Assembly (NCBI GenBank): GCA_024679435.1
Contig: JAIBDK010000139.1
Location: 1 to 6,491, forward strand
DNA length: 6,491 bases
Source: Gammaproteobacteria bacterium
GTDB taxonomy: Bacteria > Pseudomonadota > Gammaproteobacteria > Arenicellales > Poriferihabitantaceae
Reading direction: 5' to 3'
Shown piece by piece: positions 6,187 through 6,491 of the stretch. The notes beneath the pieces were generated by a model. It was not told the DNA's origin. It ran no database searches and was given only the letters and a program-made list of their open reading frames with translations. The position numbers and the translations under genes are program-made. Position 1 is the first letter of the stretch; every line of letters starts with the position of its first letter.

Positions 6187-6491
6187 TCATGAATTGACCA
6201 CCTTACCCCGAATTACCGCCCCGGTTAAACCGTCACGTATTGTGGAAGGTAAATTGTGCATGCCGATAATACCAGGAACAACATAGTCAACTTCCTGGCC
6301 CAAAGAGAGTACTACCTGATCATATGTTCGTATAGACGGTTTTCCAGATCTGTTTGCGCTGGTCGATACGATCGCCATTTCTGCAGCCCTGCAGATGCCT
6401 CGTATAGTTTTGTTGTTACTCACTCTAACAGCAAGCGTTTCATAATCCCCCTTCAACCAGGATGAAACACTGGCTCGGGTCGGTAACAGCC
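6187..6491 (-). CDS. tsaC: Threonylcarbamoyl-AMP synthase, C-terminal part (5' end outside window)
   Basis: TsaC (YrdC/Sua5 family) makes L-threonylcarbamoyladenylate from threonine, bicarbonate and ATP. This is the first step of t6A formation at position 37 of tRNAs that read ANN codons. The right edge cuts the gene. About 100 C-terminal residues are visible, of roughly 185-190 in the family. The frame is open to the edge, where it reads LLPTRASVSSWLKGDYETL, aligning with the E. coli segment before its LAVRV. LAVRV, the family motif STSANRSGKPS, a VVPG turn and PSTIRDGLTG near the end all match TsaC. The N-terminal KxR and SxN-type nucleotide-site residues that would separate TsaC from longer Sua5 proteins are partly outside. 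However, the protein ends shortly after the YrdC domain, so it is the short TsaC form. hemF follows within about 21 bases. Confidence 0.93.
   Translation of the reverse strand, partial: LLPTRASVSSWLKGDYETLAVRVSNNKTIRGICRAAEMAIVSTSANRSGKPSIRTYDQVVLSLGQEVDYVVPGIIGMHNLPSTIRDGLTGAVIRGKVVNS

Noticed and set aside
1..6491. Search for mobile elements, CRISPR repeats, tRNA or rRNA genes, defence or toxin-antitoxin genes, and riboswitches
   Set aside because: Almost all of the window is covered by six recognisable housekeeping genes with intact frames, and the gaps are all under 100 bases. Nothing resembling these elements was seen.

Overview
The window is a compact stretch of housekeeping genes from a gammaproteobacterium. 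The best evidence is the close match, as I recall the family sequences, of MutS, seven-iron ferredoxin FdxA, PepN, WaaA (KdtA), HemF and TsaC to their E. coli, Pseudomonas and Azotobacter relatives. WaaA also implies a Gram-negative outer membrane with LPS, and HemF implies aerobic heme synthesis. Base composition looks moderate, near half GC by eye. I cannot name the genus. mutS followed by fdxA recalls Pseudomonas, but there rpoS follows fdxA, whereas here pepN does.

Layout. On the plus strand are the C-terminal part of mutS (cut by the left edge), fdxA and a complete pepN. On the minus strand, read from the right edge, are the C-terminal part of tsaC (cut by the right edge), a complete hemF and a complete waaA. 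The two groups converge, with 43 bases between the pepN and waaA stop codons. The only longer non-coding stretches are the 75-base mutS-fdxA gap and the 91-base fdxA-pepN gap. The second gap holds a hairpin just after fdxA and a 13-base tandem repeat just before the pepN ribosome binding site. No gene-free stretch exceeds 300 bases.

Function. The plus-strand genes cover mismatch repair, electron transfer and peptide turnover. The minus-strand genes look like one operon: about 21 bases separate tsaC from hemF, and hemF meets or overlaps waaA. They cover tRNA t6A modification, heme synthesis and attachment of Kdo to lipid A. They share no pathway that I can see, so this is probably a growth-linked housekeeping operon.

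I saw no mobile element, CRISPR array, rRNA or tRNA gene, defence system or unfamiliar gene cluster. The second-look items are small: repeats and hairpins in the fdxA-pepN gap and inside pepN, start-codon ambiguities in the minus-strand operon, and one unusual residue in WaaA.
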